Positions 9,092 to 21,443 of a stretch of DNA of 64,000 bases are shown here, in pieces. The number at the start of each line of letters is the position of its first letter. Position 1 is the stretch's first letter. The notes below the pieces were generated by a model, which was not told the DNA's origin, ran no database searches, and saw only the letters and a list, made by a program, of their open reading frames with translations. The DNA is from Dryas octopetala (lineage: Eukaryota > Streptophyta > Magnoliopsida > Rosales > Rosaceae). Made by a program: the position numbers and the translations under genes. The stretch covers positions 4,065,896-4,129,895 of the forward strand of contig OY992837.1 of NCBI GenBank assembly GCA_963921425.1, written 5' to 3'.

Positions 9092-9423
9092 TTAATTACA
9101 CTTACATCCTCTGAGATTTATCGTCTTTTCACATACACTCCATGAGGTTTCAAAACTATTGTATATAACCCCCTACAAGAGAAAAAAATAAATAAATAAA
9201 AAAAAAATATTTGTATTGAGGTTGGACCTTACATTTTAAGTAATTTTATTAAGCTATTTTACCCCTTAACATGCATTTTTGCATAATTTTTCATCATTTT
9301 TTGTCTCACTATAGGGGGTTATACGCAACAGTTTTAAAATCTCAAGAGGTGTATATATAATTATTGAAACCCTATAAGGTGTATGTTAAAAGACGATAAA
9401 TCTCATGAGATGTAAGTAATTAA
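9092..9423. mobile_element. Foldback MITE-like element
   Basis: About 80 bp at the left (from TTAATTACACTTACATCC) reappear inverted at the right (ending GATGTAAGTAATTAA). Shared blocks include GAGATTTATCGTCTTTT and TATAACCCCCTA. The arms are imperfect, so the copy is old. There is no coding capacity. Long imperfect terminal inverted repeats with a small AT-rich loop fit a foldback or MITE element; the superfamily is unclear because the target duplication cannot be separated from the TTAATTA ends. Confidence 0.75.
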
Positions 9424-10277
9424 CTCGAAGTTTGGATAATTGCTCAGACACTGTACAAGTCTCTTTTTTTTCGCTAGAAAACCATGCAAGATGTTCTCGA
9501 CGTGTCGTGCCTCGTGGGATACATATAGTATGCCAACTGGAATTGCATATTTTAGTTTGGATTGTTTATCTCTGGCATCACTGTTACCGTAGTCAGCAAA
9601 ATGTCATCAAGATTGGGATATTAAATCATATGCTGATTTATTCATATTTTTTGGTTGGGTGCTGAAAATGATATCGTATCTTGATCAATATGACAATATG
9701 TAATGTTTTATTTTTAACAAATAAATGACCCTTTGAAGTTCCAAATTATTTACAATTTAATAATTGAAGTTGGTTGATGCTTTTATATGTTGCCTTATGA
9801 AAATAGTAGCTTCTTCACTGTGCTTTTACAGTTAAATTAAATAAGAAATTACAATCTTTCATTAGGAAATTTTAATTTTACTTTTAAATTAAATTGTTTT
9901 ATACAACTAATAAGCTAGATTAACCGTGGCCAAATTATGTTTTTCTTTTTCTTTTTTTGGTTAATTTATGTTGCTACATTGGCAACAATCTAACTTTTGT
10001 CCCAGGTCCATTAATTGCTGTATTAAATTGCATGGGACCGCCGCAGAAAAAGTCTCGAGGTGTGGTCTTTGTATCTTAACTACAGCCATGCGACTTCAAG
10101 CTGCCGACCACGTGTTTCACATCTGTAGATTATTCAAGTAGTAGTATGCACCTGAATAATGTGAATGTGAGAGATTACTCATCACATTACCTCTTAAAAT
10201 TAAAATTAATGTATATTCGTTAATTACATTAATTATTATCATTGAATATTAATTATAATATTTTATGACGGTTTGAT
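9424..10277. other. Intergenic, no gene recognised
   Basis: AT-rich spacer without recognisable coding or RNA features on either strand. Confidence 0.5.
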
Positions 10278-10285
10278 CTAACGGT

Positions 10286-10771
10286 CAAGGAATGAAATTT
10301 TGAAATTTTCGGCGAAATTTCGCCGAAAATTTCGTTTTTTTGGGTCACCGAAATTTTATCACATACCCAATTATTTTCGGTAATTATTTCGGCGAAATTT
10401 CGGAAATTTCGGCGAAATTGGCGAAATTTCGGCTGGGTTTGGGGGCTGGTTTCGGGAAAATTGGCAAAATCTTCGATCCGCCGCCGTGCGGGGTCGTCGG
10501 AGCCAGGGAAGCACATGGGCAGACTCACCGTGACGAGAGGAAGACAACCCAAGTGATGGGAGGTCGCGTCGTCGCCGGAAAAGTGAGATCGCCGCCGGAG
10601 CTCCAAGGATCGGCCTCAGCTGGTTCGCGACTCGGGGGAGGTTTCTGGGCTGCGCCGCCACCAGGGGGAGGAAGAAGGAAGAACGGCGAGGAGATCTGGG
10701 CCGGTCCCGTTGCCAGCCATGGCTGGACGCGCCGCCACGCGCCGGTGGCAGGCGCGGCGAAGGTGAGGCAC

Positions 10772-10825
<54 letters not shown>

Positions 10826-11765
10826 CAGGAGAGAGGAGAGAGAATGGGATAAAAATCTGGTTTTTGGGTTTTAAAACCCCTTTTGTAAAAATTACAAAAT
10901 TGCCCTTTACTTCAAATGTCCGTAACTTTCAAACCATAACTCCGATCGACGCGTGCTACGTGTCTACGAACTCGTGAACTCGAGACCTATCCAACGTGCC
11001 CAAAGTCCGAATCAAAAGTCTACTAAATTTAAAAGTTAACTTTGGGTCAAGCCTAATTTAAAACAAAAATAATTAAATAATTAAAATTAAATTAAAACCT
11101 TTTTAAATTCCAAATAAATTCTCAAAATCCTTAAAATAAATTCTCAAAATATTTAAAATAATTATTTGGAAAATACAGGGTCTCACAGAAAAGGGGCTGG
11201 GAGGGGCTGGGTGAGGGGGGGTGTGTCGGGGATGGACTGGGTTGGGGGGAGAGAGGCAGGGGGCTGGTGCTTGGTGGGGAAGAATACCCTAAAGGGCCTA
11301 AATCATAATATCTTATACCATATGGTCCATATCTTAAAGAACATACAGTATATAGAGTTTAGTGCATAGATTATAGAGTATAAAGAGTATTAAAATATAT
11401 AGAGTATATAGGGTTTAGTATTAGGGTTAGTGTATAAATTATAGAGTATAAAGAATATACTGATTTCATTATTCATTATACTAATTTTGTTTAACAGTTT
11501 TTGCCTCCAACGCGCATTATATTCATCTTATATCACATGAAACCTATTATATAATTTGGTTTCTTCAATGTTTTTTATTAATATAGTAGATAATATGTTA
11601 AATAAACATATGGTCAAGTTTCATTCAAAATTTCCATATTTTGATAACAATTTCTGTCGTTTTTATCTAATTTTATCGAAATCGAAATTTTAATCGAAAT
11701 TTCCATGAAAATTTCCGTCGAAATTTCCATCGAAAATTTCCTCGAAACCGAAATTTTACTCCTTG
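10286..11765. mobile_element. Non-autonomous hAT-type DNA transposon, 1,480 bp
   Basis: The element starts CAAGGAATGAAATTTT and ends AAATTTTACTCCTTG, near-perfect inverted termini of the CA-R-GG kind seen in hAT elements. It is flanked on both sides by CTAACGGT (10278-10285 and 11766-11773), an exact 8-bp target duplication, the hAT size. Both ends carry dense subterminal arrays of the motif GAAATTTCG and its variants (10300-10432 and 11660-11757), in opposite orientation, as expected for transposase-binding subterminal repeats. No transposase is encoded. The inside is GC-rich on the left (a 170-codon frame without recognisable domain), then a GA microsatellite, then AT-rich sequence. Confidence 0.85.
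10774..10823 (+). repeat. (GA)n microsatellite inside the hAT element
   Basis: About 25 uninterrupted GA dinucleotides. Likely polymorphic in length. Confidence 0.95.
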
Positions 11766-11773
11766 CTAACGGT

Positions 11774-11942
11774 GACATTTAATCTCTTTTTTGTGAAAGA
11801 ATATCATGAAGTCAATTATCATGAATGAAAATTATTGGTAAAAAAAAATTTTAATTTTTCTTAGAAAAGAATTTTCATATGTATACTAGTAATTCAACCA
11901 CACGCAAAGGAAATGCAAGGTTATATTTTAGCATAGTGCTTC
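11774..11942. other. Short spacer between hAT element and MITE
   Basis: AT-rich, nothing recognised. Confidence 0.5.
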
Positions 11943-11945
11943 TTA

Positions 11946-12238
11946 GGGCTTATTTGGAAATGTTTTTGTAGGAAGCGTTTTACTTAATAGTGTTTTTCAT
12001 TTTAAGCACTTTTGTTGGAAATTCATAAAAATTTTTGAAAAAAATTCAAGTGTTTCTTATTAATATATTTAAAAGTGTTTTTTAAAGAAGCTACCCAGAT
12101 GCTTCACCTGAAAGCTCTTCCACAAGTGCTTTTAAAACTCTAAAACATTTCTTATTTTTTTTACCAAACATAAACAAAAATGTTTTTGACAATTTAAAAA
12201 CGTTTTTAACCCTTCTAAAACAACTGGCAAACAAGCCC
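11946..12238. mobile_element. Tourist-like (PIF/Harbinger) MITE, 293 bp
   Basis: The termini are GGGCTTATTTGG on the left and the inverted counterpart GCAAACAAGCCC on the right. They are flanked by TTA at 11943-11945 and 12239-12241, the 3-bp duplication characteristic of PIF/Harbinger insertions. Internal sequence is AT-rich with many AGTGTTTTT-type runs in both orientations and no ORF. Confidence 0.85.
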
Positions 12239-12241
12239 TTA

Positions 12242-13179
12242 TTTTATTGAAATTATTTTAAAGTTTTAGAATATACTCATTATTTTCTTACTTGACCATA
12301 GGTTCTGTTAATAATATTATTATTACTAGATACATGATATTTTTAAAAATATTATTAAGAGAGTGTTATGGCATTTTTTGGTTGTTGGTTGAAAAATATA
12401 CTTTTCTTGATATTCATAGTAAGGGATAAATAATATGTTTTGATTCGTTAGCAACTTGGTATGGAAATGGTATGAGATTAATTAGTTTTTCCTTTTTTTG
12501 TTAGATTTAGTTACTTCTTCTCTCAAGCCTATAATTAGTATGTGGAAGCGAACTAGCGGAAAGGCTACAAGCTCTATACGGATAGAATAGAGTGTATAGA
12601 CACCTGGATTGCATGCAAGTACAAGAGTACATCGATCTCAGCTCCCAAGCGGGTCCACCGTTTCGGTCCAATTGCTTAAAAACAAAATATCATAAAACAG
12701 AATGGAAAAGAAAACAAAATCAAACTCTGGAAATTGGAATTGGTTGTTTTTTTCTGGTAAATTTCGGAAATTGGAATTAGATTTCCAATCGGAGAAGTAA
12801 TTTGCTTTATTTAACTTACTCAAAAAACTTGCCCTTTGAATACTTTTCTAGTTTTCTTCTCTAAACATACGCCCAAACTAAGCAAAGCCTCTTTGACCTT
12901 TCTACGCTTCCCACACGAAATTTAGCTCCACACCCAGAAAAACTTGCACTGCAAAAAACTAGTTTCCTTGTGTTTAATGATCAAAATTCCTCGATCTGGG
13001 TTAAAAGAAAAACGAGATTTTGTTGGGAAGACGGCTCTGATTGATAAAAGTTTTGACCTTTTTCGTTGTGAATTTGTAATTTTGGGTACGTAATTATTGC
13101 AATCTGAGCTTTTGTCTATTTTGATCTTGGTCTATCTCTTATTGAGCAATAAATTGGAGACTCAGTGTCAGTGTCTAAA
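12242..13179. other. Upstream region of the VSR gene
   Basis: AT-rich spacer; its last few hundred bases should hold the promoter and 5' leader of the receptor gene. No transposon ends were recognised. I do not assign a TATA box. Confidence 0.5.
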
Positions 13180-16100
13180 ATGAAGGAAAAGTTGGGTTTT
13201 TTAGTTTGGGTTTGGTTTCTTCTTTGTGGGGTTTGTGTGGGTAGGTTTGTGGTGGAGAAGAACAGCTTAAAAGTGACTTCCCCGAACTCGTTGAAAGGTG
13301 TACATGAATGTGCAATTGGGAACTTTGGGGTTCCTCAATATGGAGGAACCTTGGTCGGGACAGTGTTTTATCCGAAGGCCAATCAGAAGGCATGCAAGAA
13401 CTTTGATGATTTCGATGCCTCATTCAAATCGAAGCCTGGAGGTCTACCAACCTTTCTTCTTGCCGATCGAGGAGGTTAGCCTTCTCAATTTCGCATCTTT
13501 TTACTAAATTCTTTTTTTAACTTTCAGTAATCATAATTGTGACTTACTTGGAATAAAATTTGAAGGTGGTTTGTTATAGGTACCAGTTCATGGTTATAGC
13601 TTGTTTTTAATGTGCGAATTTATGTAGTGATAATGATGGGGTGCTATAGACTGTGATTGATGTGTTTGTGGTTATGATATATTACATGACAACCAGTTTG
13701 GTGCTGTTGTATTCTATACTTGTGGTTTCTCTCTAAATATCGAATCCCGTTGTCATGATTATGATAAAATTTGTTAATTGACTGCTGAACCCCTTGCTAG
13801 CACCAGTACTTTGACTGATCACCGGTATTTGTTCGCAAAAAGTTTTTTTCATAGAAAAGTTTATCGGATTTTTGATAATTGAATAAGTCACGGGGGTTTA
13901 AACTTTGATTTGGGTCATGTTTGTTTGTAAGTCGTTGCGTTCATAAAAATCAAGCCCTTATCCTCCTTGACAGCTATGTTAAATATATGAACTTTTATGA
14001 GTCTTTGCATGTCCTATGTGAAATGTGGTGTGCTTTGCTACCCATCCATGACCAGCTGCTTTTGATTGAGACATTCTGTGGACATACATATAATGCTCCT
14101 GTGTCCCTTCACTGTGTGTTCTAATTTATGAGTGTGATGTCCTGGCAGATTGTTACTTCACATTGAAGGCATGGAATGCACAGAATGGTGGAGCAGCTGC
14201 TATTCTTGTTGCAGATGACAAAGCTGAACCATTGATTACTATGGACACTCCAGAAGAAGAAGATGCAAATGCTGATTATCTGCAAAAAATCACAATTCCC
14301 TCAGCCCTTATTAGCAAATCTTTGGGGGATAGCATCAAAAAATCTCTATCTAGTGGGGAGATGGTCAACATAAATCTAGACTGGACAGAGGCTCTTCCAC
14401 ATCCTGATGAACGTGTTGAGTATGAGTTCTGGACAAATAGCAATGATGAGTGTGGGCCAAAGTGTGACAGCCAGATTGAGTTTGTGAAGAACTTTAAAGG
14501 AGCAGCTCAGGTACTTGAGCGGAAGGGGTACACTCAGTTTACTCCACACTATATAACTTGGTACTGCCCAGAAGCTTTTGTTTTGAGCAAACAATGCAAG
14601 TCTCAGTGTATCAATCATGGGAGGTACTGTGCCCCAGATCCCGAGCAGGATTTCAGTAGAGGTTATGATGGGAAAGATGTTGTGGTTCAAAATCTCCGTC
14701 AAGCTTGCTTCTTTAAAGTGGCCAATGAAAGTGGAAGGCCATGGCTTTGGTGGGACTATGTGACTGACTTTGCAATCCGTTGCCCAATGAAAGAAAAGAA
14801 GTATACCAAAGAGTGTGCAAATCAAGTTATTGAATCCCTTGGTAGGTGATGACTTACATTTTTAGAAAGTAACAAATTTTTCATTAGTCTGTTTATATGT
14901 TGCCATAATTATAGTGTCTTGATTGGTGTTAATCCTTGTTTTATTCTTCCATATTTAATCGTAGTAGTTCAGTGAAGTGTTCTTGTGAACAGTTTTTGTT
15001 AGTTTTCCTGCTAACAAATTATTTGTTAGACTGATTGTTTTGAGCTTGGTCAATGTATGTAAACTTCATTAATCCAATTGATTTTTATATGAATAAAATG
15101 TCTAAAATTGTGATATAATTTGTCAAAATTTCTTCATATCTCCCTGTGCTATATTTTGTGGATAAGAGTTAGTTACTCTGCTAAGATCTGAGGATCCTAT
15201 AGTAACCATTGTGGATGTGTTTTCTGTGACATGCTTTAAAGGCGTTGATCTTAAAAAGATAGAGAAATGTATTGGGGACCCTGGGGCAGATGAGGAGAAC
15301 ACAATTTTGAAGGCTGAACAAGATGCACAGGTTGGGCTCTTGGGAACTGCTTATGTTATCTTAGCCATCATCTCCTCATTTCTTTGTGTTCTGTGTATGC
15401 TGTGCCGTTTTGTACTCATGTTTCATTTTCTCTAATCTTGATTCAGATTGGAAAGGGGTCCCGTGGAGATGTTACCATATTGCCAACTCTTGTAATAAAC
15501 AGCAGACAGTACAGAGGTTTGATACGATTCTTTACATATCCTGTTTGGTGTTTAACTGCATCACTTTGCTTTGCTAATGTCTGTTTCTTTAATTGGTTTT
15601 TCAGGGAAATTGGCCAAAGGAGCTGTTCTCAAGGCCATCTGTGCCGGTTTCCAAGAGACCACTGAGCCTGCTGTTTGTTTAAGCGAAGGTCCTCATTTAG
15701 TCTTGTCTTTCTTTGTCTCTTTCTTATCTTCTTTTTGATATAATTGTGTATGCAAATTGATTTTTGTAATTGCATTTGTGGGTTTATATGTTTATACATG
15801 TGAATATTTTGAAGTGAGTGCTAGCCTATCGTTGCTGTACTTGCCGTTATTATAAAGAGGGTGCTTCCATCATTTTTATTTACCCAACAATCAAGAAAAC
15901 AAAGGAACTGTGGTATAGTTTATTTAGCAAAATGATGGCACCCCTTCCAAAGAAATAATACACCATAATTTCATGTAACCCAGAGTCCACTTGGTTCAAA
16001 ACCCAATAAAAATGTTCCTACTTGAATGTGTGTGTGTGTGTGTGTGTCCAGGGATTGCAAGAAGTTTTTGAAATGGTAGCATTTGTATTTTTCAGCCACA

Positions 16101-18068
16101 TGCATGGGGAGCTCATGTTTTTGCATATATTGATCAATAGTTCTCTAGGAATAATCATTTCATTATTTATTTCAAAATTTATTGTCTCTGAGATGGTATC
16201 AATTGCCCTTTGATTTGTTTTTTTGCAGATGTAGAAACAAATGAGTGCTTGGAAAACAATGGAGGTTGCTGGAAGGACAAAGCTGCTAACATTACTGCAT
16301 GCAGGGTATGTTAATTGCCATAACCATTTTTGTGGGGGTTGTTCTGACTTTCTCATTTTTGAGTTTGTCTGGTGTTTTAGTTTGTCTGGTGTAGACTGAT
16401 TGTTCTTTTTTTTTTTTTTTTTTTTAAGGATACATTCCGGGGAAGAGTGTGTGAATGCCCTACTGTGCAAGGCGTAAAGTTTGTTGGTGATGGTTATACT
16501 CACTGTGAAGGTAAATTATTTGCATGGCATCAAATTTCAAATTTTTTACTTACACTGCCAGTAGAAATTATCTGCTCATTAATCAAGGTTGTAGTCTCTA
16601 GTTAGATCAACAAATTAAAATGGGCTTGTTAGTAAAAGTTAAACGCAATGGAACACTTATTGGAACCAGACATTACTCGTGTCATAGTTCCTTTTGTCAA
16701 AGAAAAACTATTGATCGGTTTTAGAACGTGGTGTTGGAATACGCGAGGTTTCATCATTGAACTATTGAAATGAGTGCCATTTTAATTTAGTTTTCCCGTT
16801 TCACTTTTATTCAAGTCATTCTTTTGCTTGCTTGGTTTAACAGCTTCAGGAGCATTACGCTGTCAAATTAACAATGGAGGTTGTTGGAGGGGAACCCGAG
16901 ATGGCAAGACTTACTCTGCCTGTCGTGTAAGTTTGGACTTAAATGGTATTGGAAAATTAAATCTCCCCCAAAAGGAAAAATGATCAATAATTTTTTATTT
17001 ATGGATGTTCAGGATGACCATACAAAAGGCTGCAAGTGTCCGCCAGGATTCACGGGTGATGGAGAGAAGACATGTGAAGGTACTTGCTGCGTTTTGGATC
17101 TCTCTAGATAATAGATTAGAGCATAATTCTCATCTCATGGAATCCTCCATCTGAAACTGTTTTCTCCTACATAATCATACACAGTTACACCATTAAAGAA
17201 CATTACATAATTTACTCTCTGGGCTTATTAAACATTTGTGAAATTAATCTTACTTCTTGATTTCCAGCCCACCTTAAATGGTCTCATGGGGCAGTGGGAT
17301 GGGATGGTTGCCTCAAAAAGTCATTAACATAGATTATATTGTTACCAAGTAGTTAAGAGTTAAGATCCTTGTTCTCTTGTATTGATACCCAGTCACCACG
17401 CATGGTTCTTTTGCTTTTGTTCATGTTCCAGATGTGGATGAGTGCAAGGAGAAGTTGGCTTGCCAATGTTCACAATGCAAATGCAAGAATACTTGGGGCA
17501 GTTACGACTGCAGCTGTGGTGGTGGTTTACTGTACATGAAAGAACATGATGCATGTATAAGTGAGTATTCTCATATTTCTTTTCTGCTGTAGTCCTTTAA
17601 ACCATTCTTTTCTTGTTTATTTGGTTTTCTGTGCTAATTGCTCTTTTGACAAAAAAAAAAAGCAGGTGAAGATAGCAATTATGAGTATAACTGGAGCTTT
17701 ATTTGGGTAATTATTTTGTGCTTGGGTGCTGTTGGAGTTGGGGGATATGCAGTTTACAAGTACAGAATCCGGGTATGTTTTCTTTCTTACACTGAAACAA
17801 TTTGTGATGCAGAGAAGTACATAATATTTGGACGCAGTACAACGTATTATGATGAGTCTTAAGCAAATACATTATCATTATTTGCTTTCTTGTTCACTTG
17901 TTTTCCCACCTTATACAATTTGGTTGGTGGTCCTAAAAGTTGTATGTGGGAACTTGTACTTTTGTGCAGAGATACATGGATTCAGAGATCCGGGCAATCA
18001 TGGCGCAGTACATGCCCTTGGATAATCAAGGAGAAATTCCCAATCATGTTTCTCGTGGCGATATCTGA
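13180..18068 (+). CDS. Vacuolar sorting receptor (VSR/BP80 family), VSR1-like
   Basis: A type I membrane receptor that binds vacuolar sorting signals of soluble cargo in the secretory pathway and returns through adaptor-dependent recycling. Twelve exons join in phase to 624 residues, the normal family length: 13180-13474, 14149-14841, 15242-15330, 15447-15516, 15605-15688, 16229-16305, 16429-16510, 16844-16926, 17013-17079, 17432-17560, 17666-17772, 17970-18068. A signal peptide (about 1-22) is followed by a protease-associated domain (about 55-160) and the Cys-rich central region ([15 protein letters not shown]). EGF-like repeats follow (about 411-513), then a calcium-binding EGF repeat starting DVDEC (about 514-556). 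One membrane span lies at about 566-587. The cytosolic tail carries the YMPL sorting motif (606-609). The start is the ATG at 13180; an upstream in-frame GTG is not used. Nothing is missing, so the gene should be functional. Confidence 0.96.
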
Positions 18069-18825
18069 AACCGGGAAGGAGACATGATTCATAGCATAAG
18101 ATAAGATGCCTTTGAGAGAAAAGGGAAGACCGACAACATCACATCTTGACTTTCTTAATCTTCATGTCCTTCCTCTAGCCTCCTCTAGGCACTAACAATT
18201 GATTTATTGTAATGACTCGTGCTTGAGAGTGTAATATTTTCAATGTGTCTAGCATCTAGCCTTGTTTAATCGCCAGCCATTTTGCTTTTCTTTTTCTTTT
18301 TCTTTTTTTTCTAGCAGGAAACGATTGTTTCTCTCGTAAATGTAAGACAATACACAGTAGAAAACCAGATAGAAGAAGCCACTGGCAACTTTGAGGAAGC
18401 CAACCTTTAACTAGCACGGGTGCGTGTGTTTTGAGAAATATTGACATTCATATACACTGCCCTTATAGTATACAAGACCCATACGAGTGCAACTCCCTTC
18501 AATGTAAAGCAAAACGTGTTATGCTGATTTGGAGTGGTTAAGGACAGAGGATTAATTTAATGGTAAAAGATAGTTCTAAAACTAAATTGAAACATCTACA
18601 AAATAGGAATTGTAGTCCCATCCGTATTTTTCCATCCCGATGAGGAAAAGGAGGCTTGCATTACAAAAGGAGGGCTGCTGAAACTGACAGAAATTTAGAA
18701 AATTTTCAAGCTGTAGCTTTTTAGCCAAATGGATCTGGATAGTTGCTTAAAAAGAATGCCAAGGACCAAGAGAATAATGAAGTACTACTACTCCAGCAAT
18801 AACTTCAAATTGATGGAACTATCTA
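18069..18825. other. VSR 3' flank
   Basis: Contains the likely 3' UTR of the receptor gene, then AT-rich spacer. No gene recognised. Confidence 0.5.
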
Positions 18826-19278
18826 GCCATTGTGGATACTTCAAGCGGTACATCATCAAGCATGTTTATTCAGATATGGGTTTTAAAAAATTATGAGAAG
18901 AAAGAGTGGATATTAAATCACACAATAGATAATAGGAAGTCGGTAAAAAAATCATGTCTACAGCCAGAAGGAGTAGTGAGGATCAGAACTTGTGTTGAAT
19001 GGGCGCATGGCATATTGCTTGTAGGTTATTTCGTTACGTTGGTTTTGGATCTGAGAGGTGGTTCCATGAAACGCGTAATTCGTTGTCGGATATCAATTAG
19101 GAATGAGAATGATATCCTTCCCATTCCTAGTACTCATAATACTCGCAGTACAAAATATTTTCAGTTATACTGGGAGTCTAATTTCCCTAGAAGACTATGG
19201 CAATTTGGTCAATTTGGTAATAGCAGAATCACCTGCTACTGCAACGAATTTCTTTTATATGAGAATGTAGCATACTAA
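18826..19278 (+). pseudogene. F-box gene fragment (C-terminal, F-box-associated part)
   Basis: An open frame of about 148 codons matches the C-terminal half of the neighbouring F-box gene. It shares the order of LWV/IWV-KNY-KK-W, EWAHGI versus EWKHGI, DLRGGSMKRV versus DLRCGSMKRI, and the repeated NYGNL/LWQFGQF-type tail. The F-box itself and the first half of the protein are absent, and no start context is seen. The following 380 bp also resemble the 3' flank of the downstream copy, so this is a truncated duplicate of a larger block, not an independent small gene. Confidence 0.8.
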
Positions 19279-19660
19279 GGCTGCAGTTTTCTGCTAGAGG
19301 AAGTTTATCTTCTTATTATGGTTAATTTGTATTTTTTCTTCTTAGACGTCACGTACGTTCTGATTCTCTATATATGTTTCTTGTTTTTATTTGAATTTTG
19401 CTTATCAAATTATAATAGAGAAGGGATCAACATTCACAATTTGATGAATGTTGTCAATCCATTGCAAGCAATTGTTAGAATAGATCGAAATTGATTGTTG
19501 CCTGAGTTAAAAATATAAAACATATCAGCTTAAAGTAAATCAATCAAGTACATCCAGAAAAATGAGCAAGACGCCAGAAAGTTACAAGCACTTGTATGTT
19601 ATGATTTATGAGAATAAAAAGTATTCATATTCATTCATTCGAGTTTCTTCAATTTCTCTC
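19279..19660. repeat. Duplicated 3' flank, copy 1
   Basis: This flank of the F-box fragment resembles 21444-21830 after the second F-box copy. Shared pieces include CTGCAGTTTTC/CTACAGTTTTC, GGAAGTTT, CCAATCCATTGCAAG/TCAATCCATTGCAAG and CTACATCCAGAAAAA/GTACATCCAGAAAAA, in the same order at an offset of about 2.18 kb. Confidence 0.75.
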
Positions 19661-19912
19661 AATCTCCCAAAGCAAGAAAAGGTTATTGGGCCCTCTGTTC
19701 AACCAAAATAATTAAAAAAAGAAATAGAACCAAAAGAGGTCCAAACTATGACAGGAAGACCCAAAGAACCAAAAAGCCCAGGCAGAGCCAACCCTATAGC
19801 TAGAGCCACGTACAGCCGCCATGGGGAATTAGCACTCATAAAAAGCAAGAAGAAAATAGAAGAAGAGAAAGGGCAAAGGAATTGCAGGTGTGTTTGGGAA
19901 TATATCTTGGAG

Positions 19913-21443
19913 ATGGAGGCAGATAATGGTGCAGTAAAATTGAAGCAACAACACGAATTCGATATGGCTGATCTACCCTCGGAAATCCTAGTGGACATCC
20001 TTGTGAGACTGCCCCCAAGTTCAGTTTGCTGCATCAAATGCGTCTCTAAGACTTTGTTAAACATAGTGAATCGTCCCTCGTTTGTTGCACTGCACACCCA
20101 GCGGGGGCTGCATGCTGATGATGTACCTCAACTTATGCTCTGTACTCAACTCCGTATTGCGAGTGATGTTAAGGTGACGAGCTTGCAATCTCTCAAATTC
20201 GATGGCAACGCCTTCGAAAAGAGCAAACATGGAATTGTCTCCGAGATTGCACTCCGCGGTAACTATCAGATCAATTTCCATCTACATTTTGTCTTCCGCA
20301 ACCTGTTTTGCTTTGCATATAGTAGAGAATGTGGAGTCCCATGTTTCTTGTTTAATCCTCTGAAAGGAGAAGTTCTAATGCTCCCAACCAGTTGCACATC
20401 AGTAGATTCAGTACCCTCTGATCCGCATGATAGGATGTATAATCCGTATATTTATCATTGCTACGGAATGGGATTTGATAATATAACCAACACCTATAAG
20501 ATTGTTCGTGTATGTGGAAATAATTACATGCGGGCGCAAGTTCTTGAATTGGGCACAAAGCTCATGGAAAGAGATATCCTCAGTTCCTCCTTGTGGTTTA
20601 AGCACAAATAATTTATCTGCCTATGGCGACATGCATTGGGTGGTGTATGTGGATCATAGCAGCTATCATATAATTTCTTTTGACTTCAAGAAAGAGGAGT
20701 TCTATCGGACTCCTCAACCCACCAGCTTACAGGCAATCTTGAGTATGCACTTAATTAATTGGAGAGGATCTATGGCCATCATGGCTTTGGTGAATATTTC
20801 GTCAGGCATATATGGTAGGTATATTGAGTTATGGGTGATGAAAAATTATGATAAAAAGGATTGGGCGCTAGATTACTCTATAAATTTGCAAACTTTGCAA
20901 ATGAGCGTACAACAACTTCCTGGGGGGATCAGAGATTGTTACGGTGAATGGAAGCATGGCATATTTTTTGCAGCTGATGATGAGGATGACACTGCATTCT
21001 TTTGGGATTTAAGATGTGGCTCCATGAAGCGCATAAAATGTCCAACATTAATTGGGGTTGGAGAGCATAAGAAGACTATAATCAGTTATACTGGTAGCCT
21101 GATTACGCTAGAAAATTATGGCAATTTAGTTGAAGCACAAGTATATAATTCCAAGCTTGATTTCTCTAAAACTAATTTGGAGTTGGGAGTATATGAGGAC
21201 TATTATCAGCTATGGGATTGCCTTTTTTCTCCCAAAAAAGATGGCAATTTGGTTGAAACAGAAGCAGGTAAATGGGAGTCGGAAGAATCTGAGGACTATT
21301 TTAAATTATACTGGACACCTAATTCTCATGAAACTTATGCCAATTTGGATAAAGCAGAACCATGTAATTGGAAGCCTGATTTGCTTAGAAAGTTCTGGAA
21401 ATTTGATGCCCCAAGCAACACTGGGAATTTCTTTTACGAGTGA
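19913..21443 (+). pseudogene. F-box protein gene with a single-base frameshift
   Basis: An F-box protein would recruit substrates to an SCF ubiquitin ligase. The F-box lies near the N-terminus (ADLPSEILVDILVRLPPSS then CCIKCVSKTLLN), followed by an F-box-associated interaction domain (CFLFNPLKGEVLMLP, YGMGFDNITNTYKIVRV). The first frame runs 19748-20611. The second half, from WKEISSVPP onward, continues in another frame to 21443. The two overlap at 20502-20611, and homology switches frame at GGGCACAAAG (20551-20560), where the AAA run (20557-20559) looks one base too long. I place the start at ATG 19913; ATG 19748 and 19964 are alternatives. The tail has degenerate repeats of the form NYGNL/DGNL/TYANLD. 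Either a real frameshift or a sequencing error; without it the product would be about 500 residues. Confidence 0.8.

Noticed and set aside
10340-10852. 170-codon plus-strand frame in the GC-rich part of the hAT element
   Set aside because: It begins in the GAAATTTCG array and ends in GAGAGA microsatellite translation (Arg-Glu repeats), so most of it is repeat artefact.
10583-11188. Possible solo LTR nested in the hAT element, ending GGTCTCACA
   Set aside because: The end resembles chromovirus LTR termini from memory, but I could not find a matching start with a target duplication.
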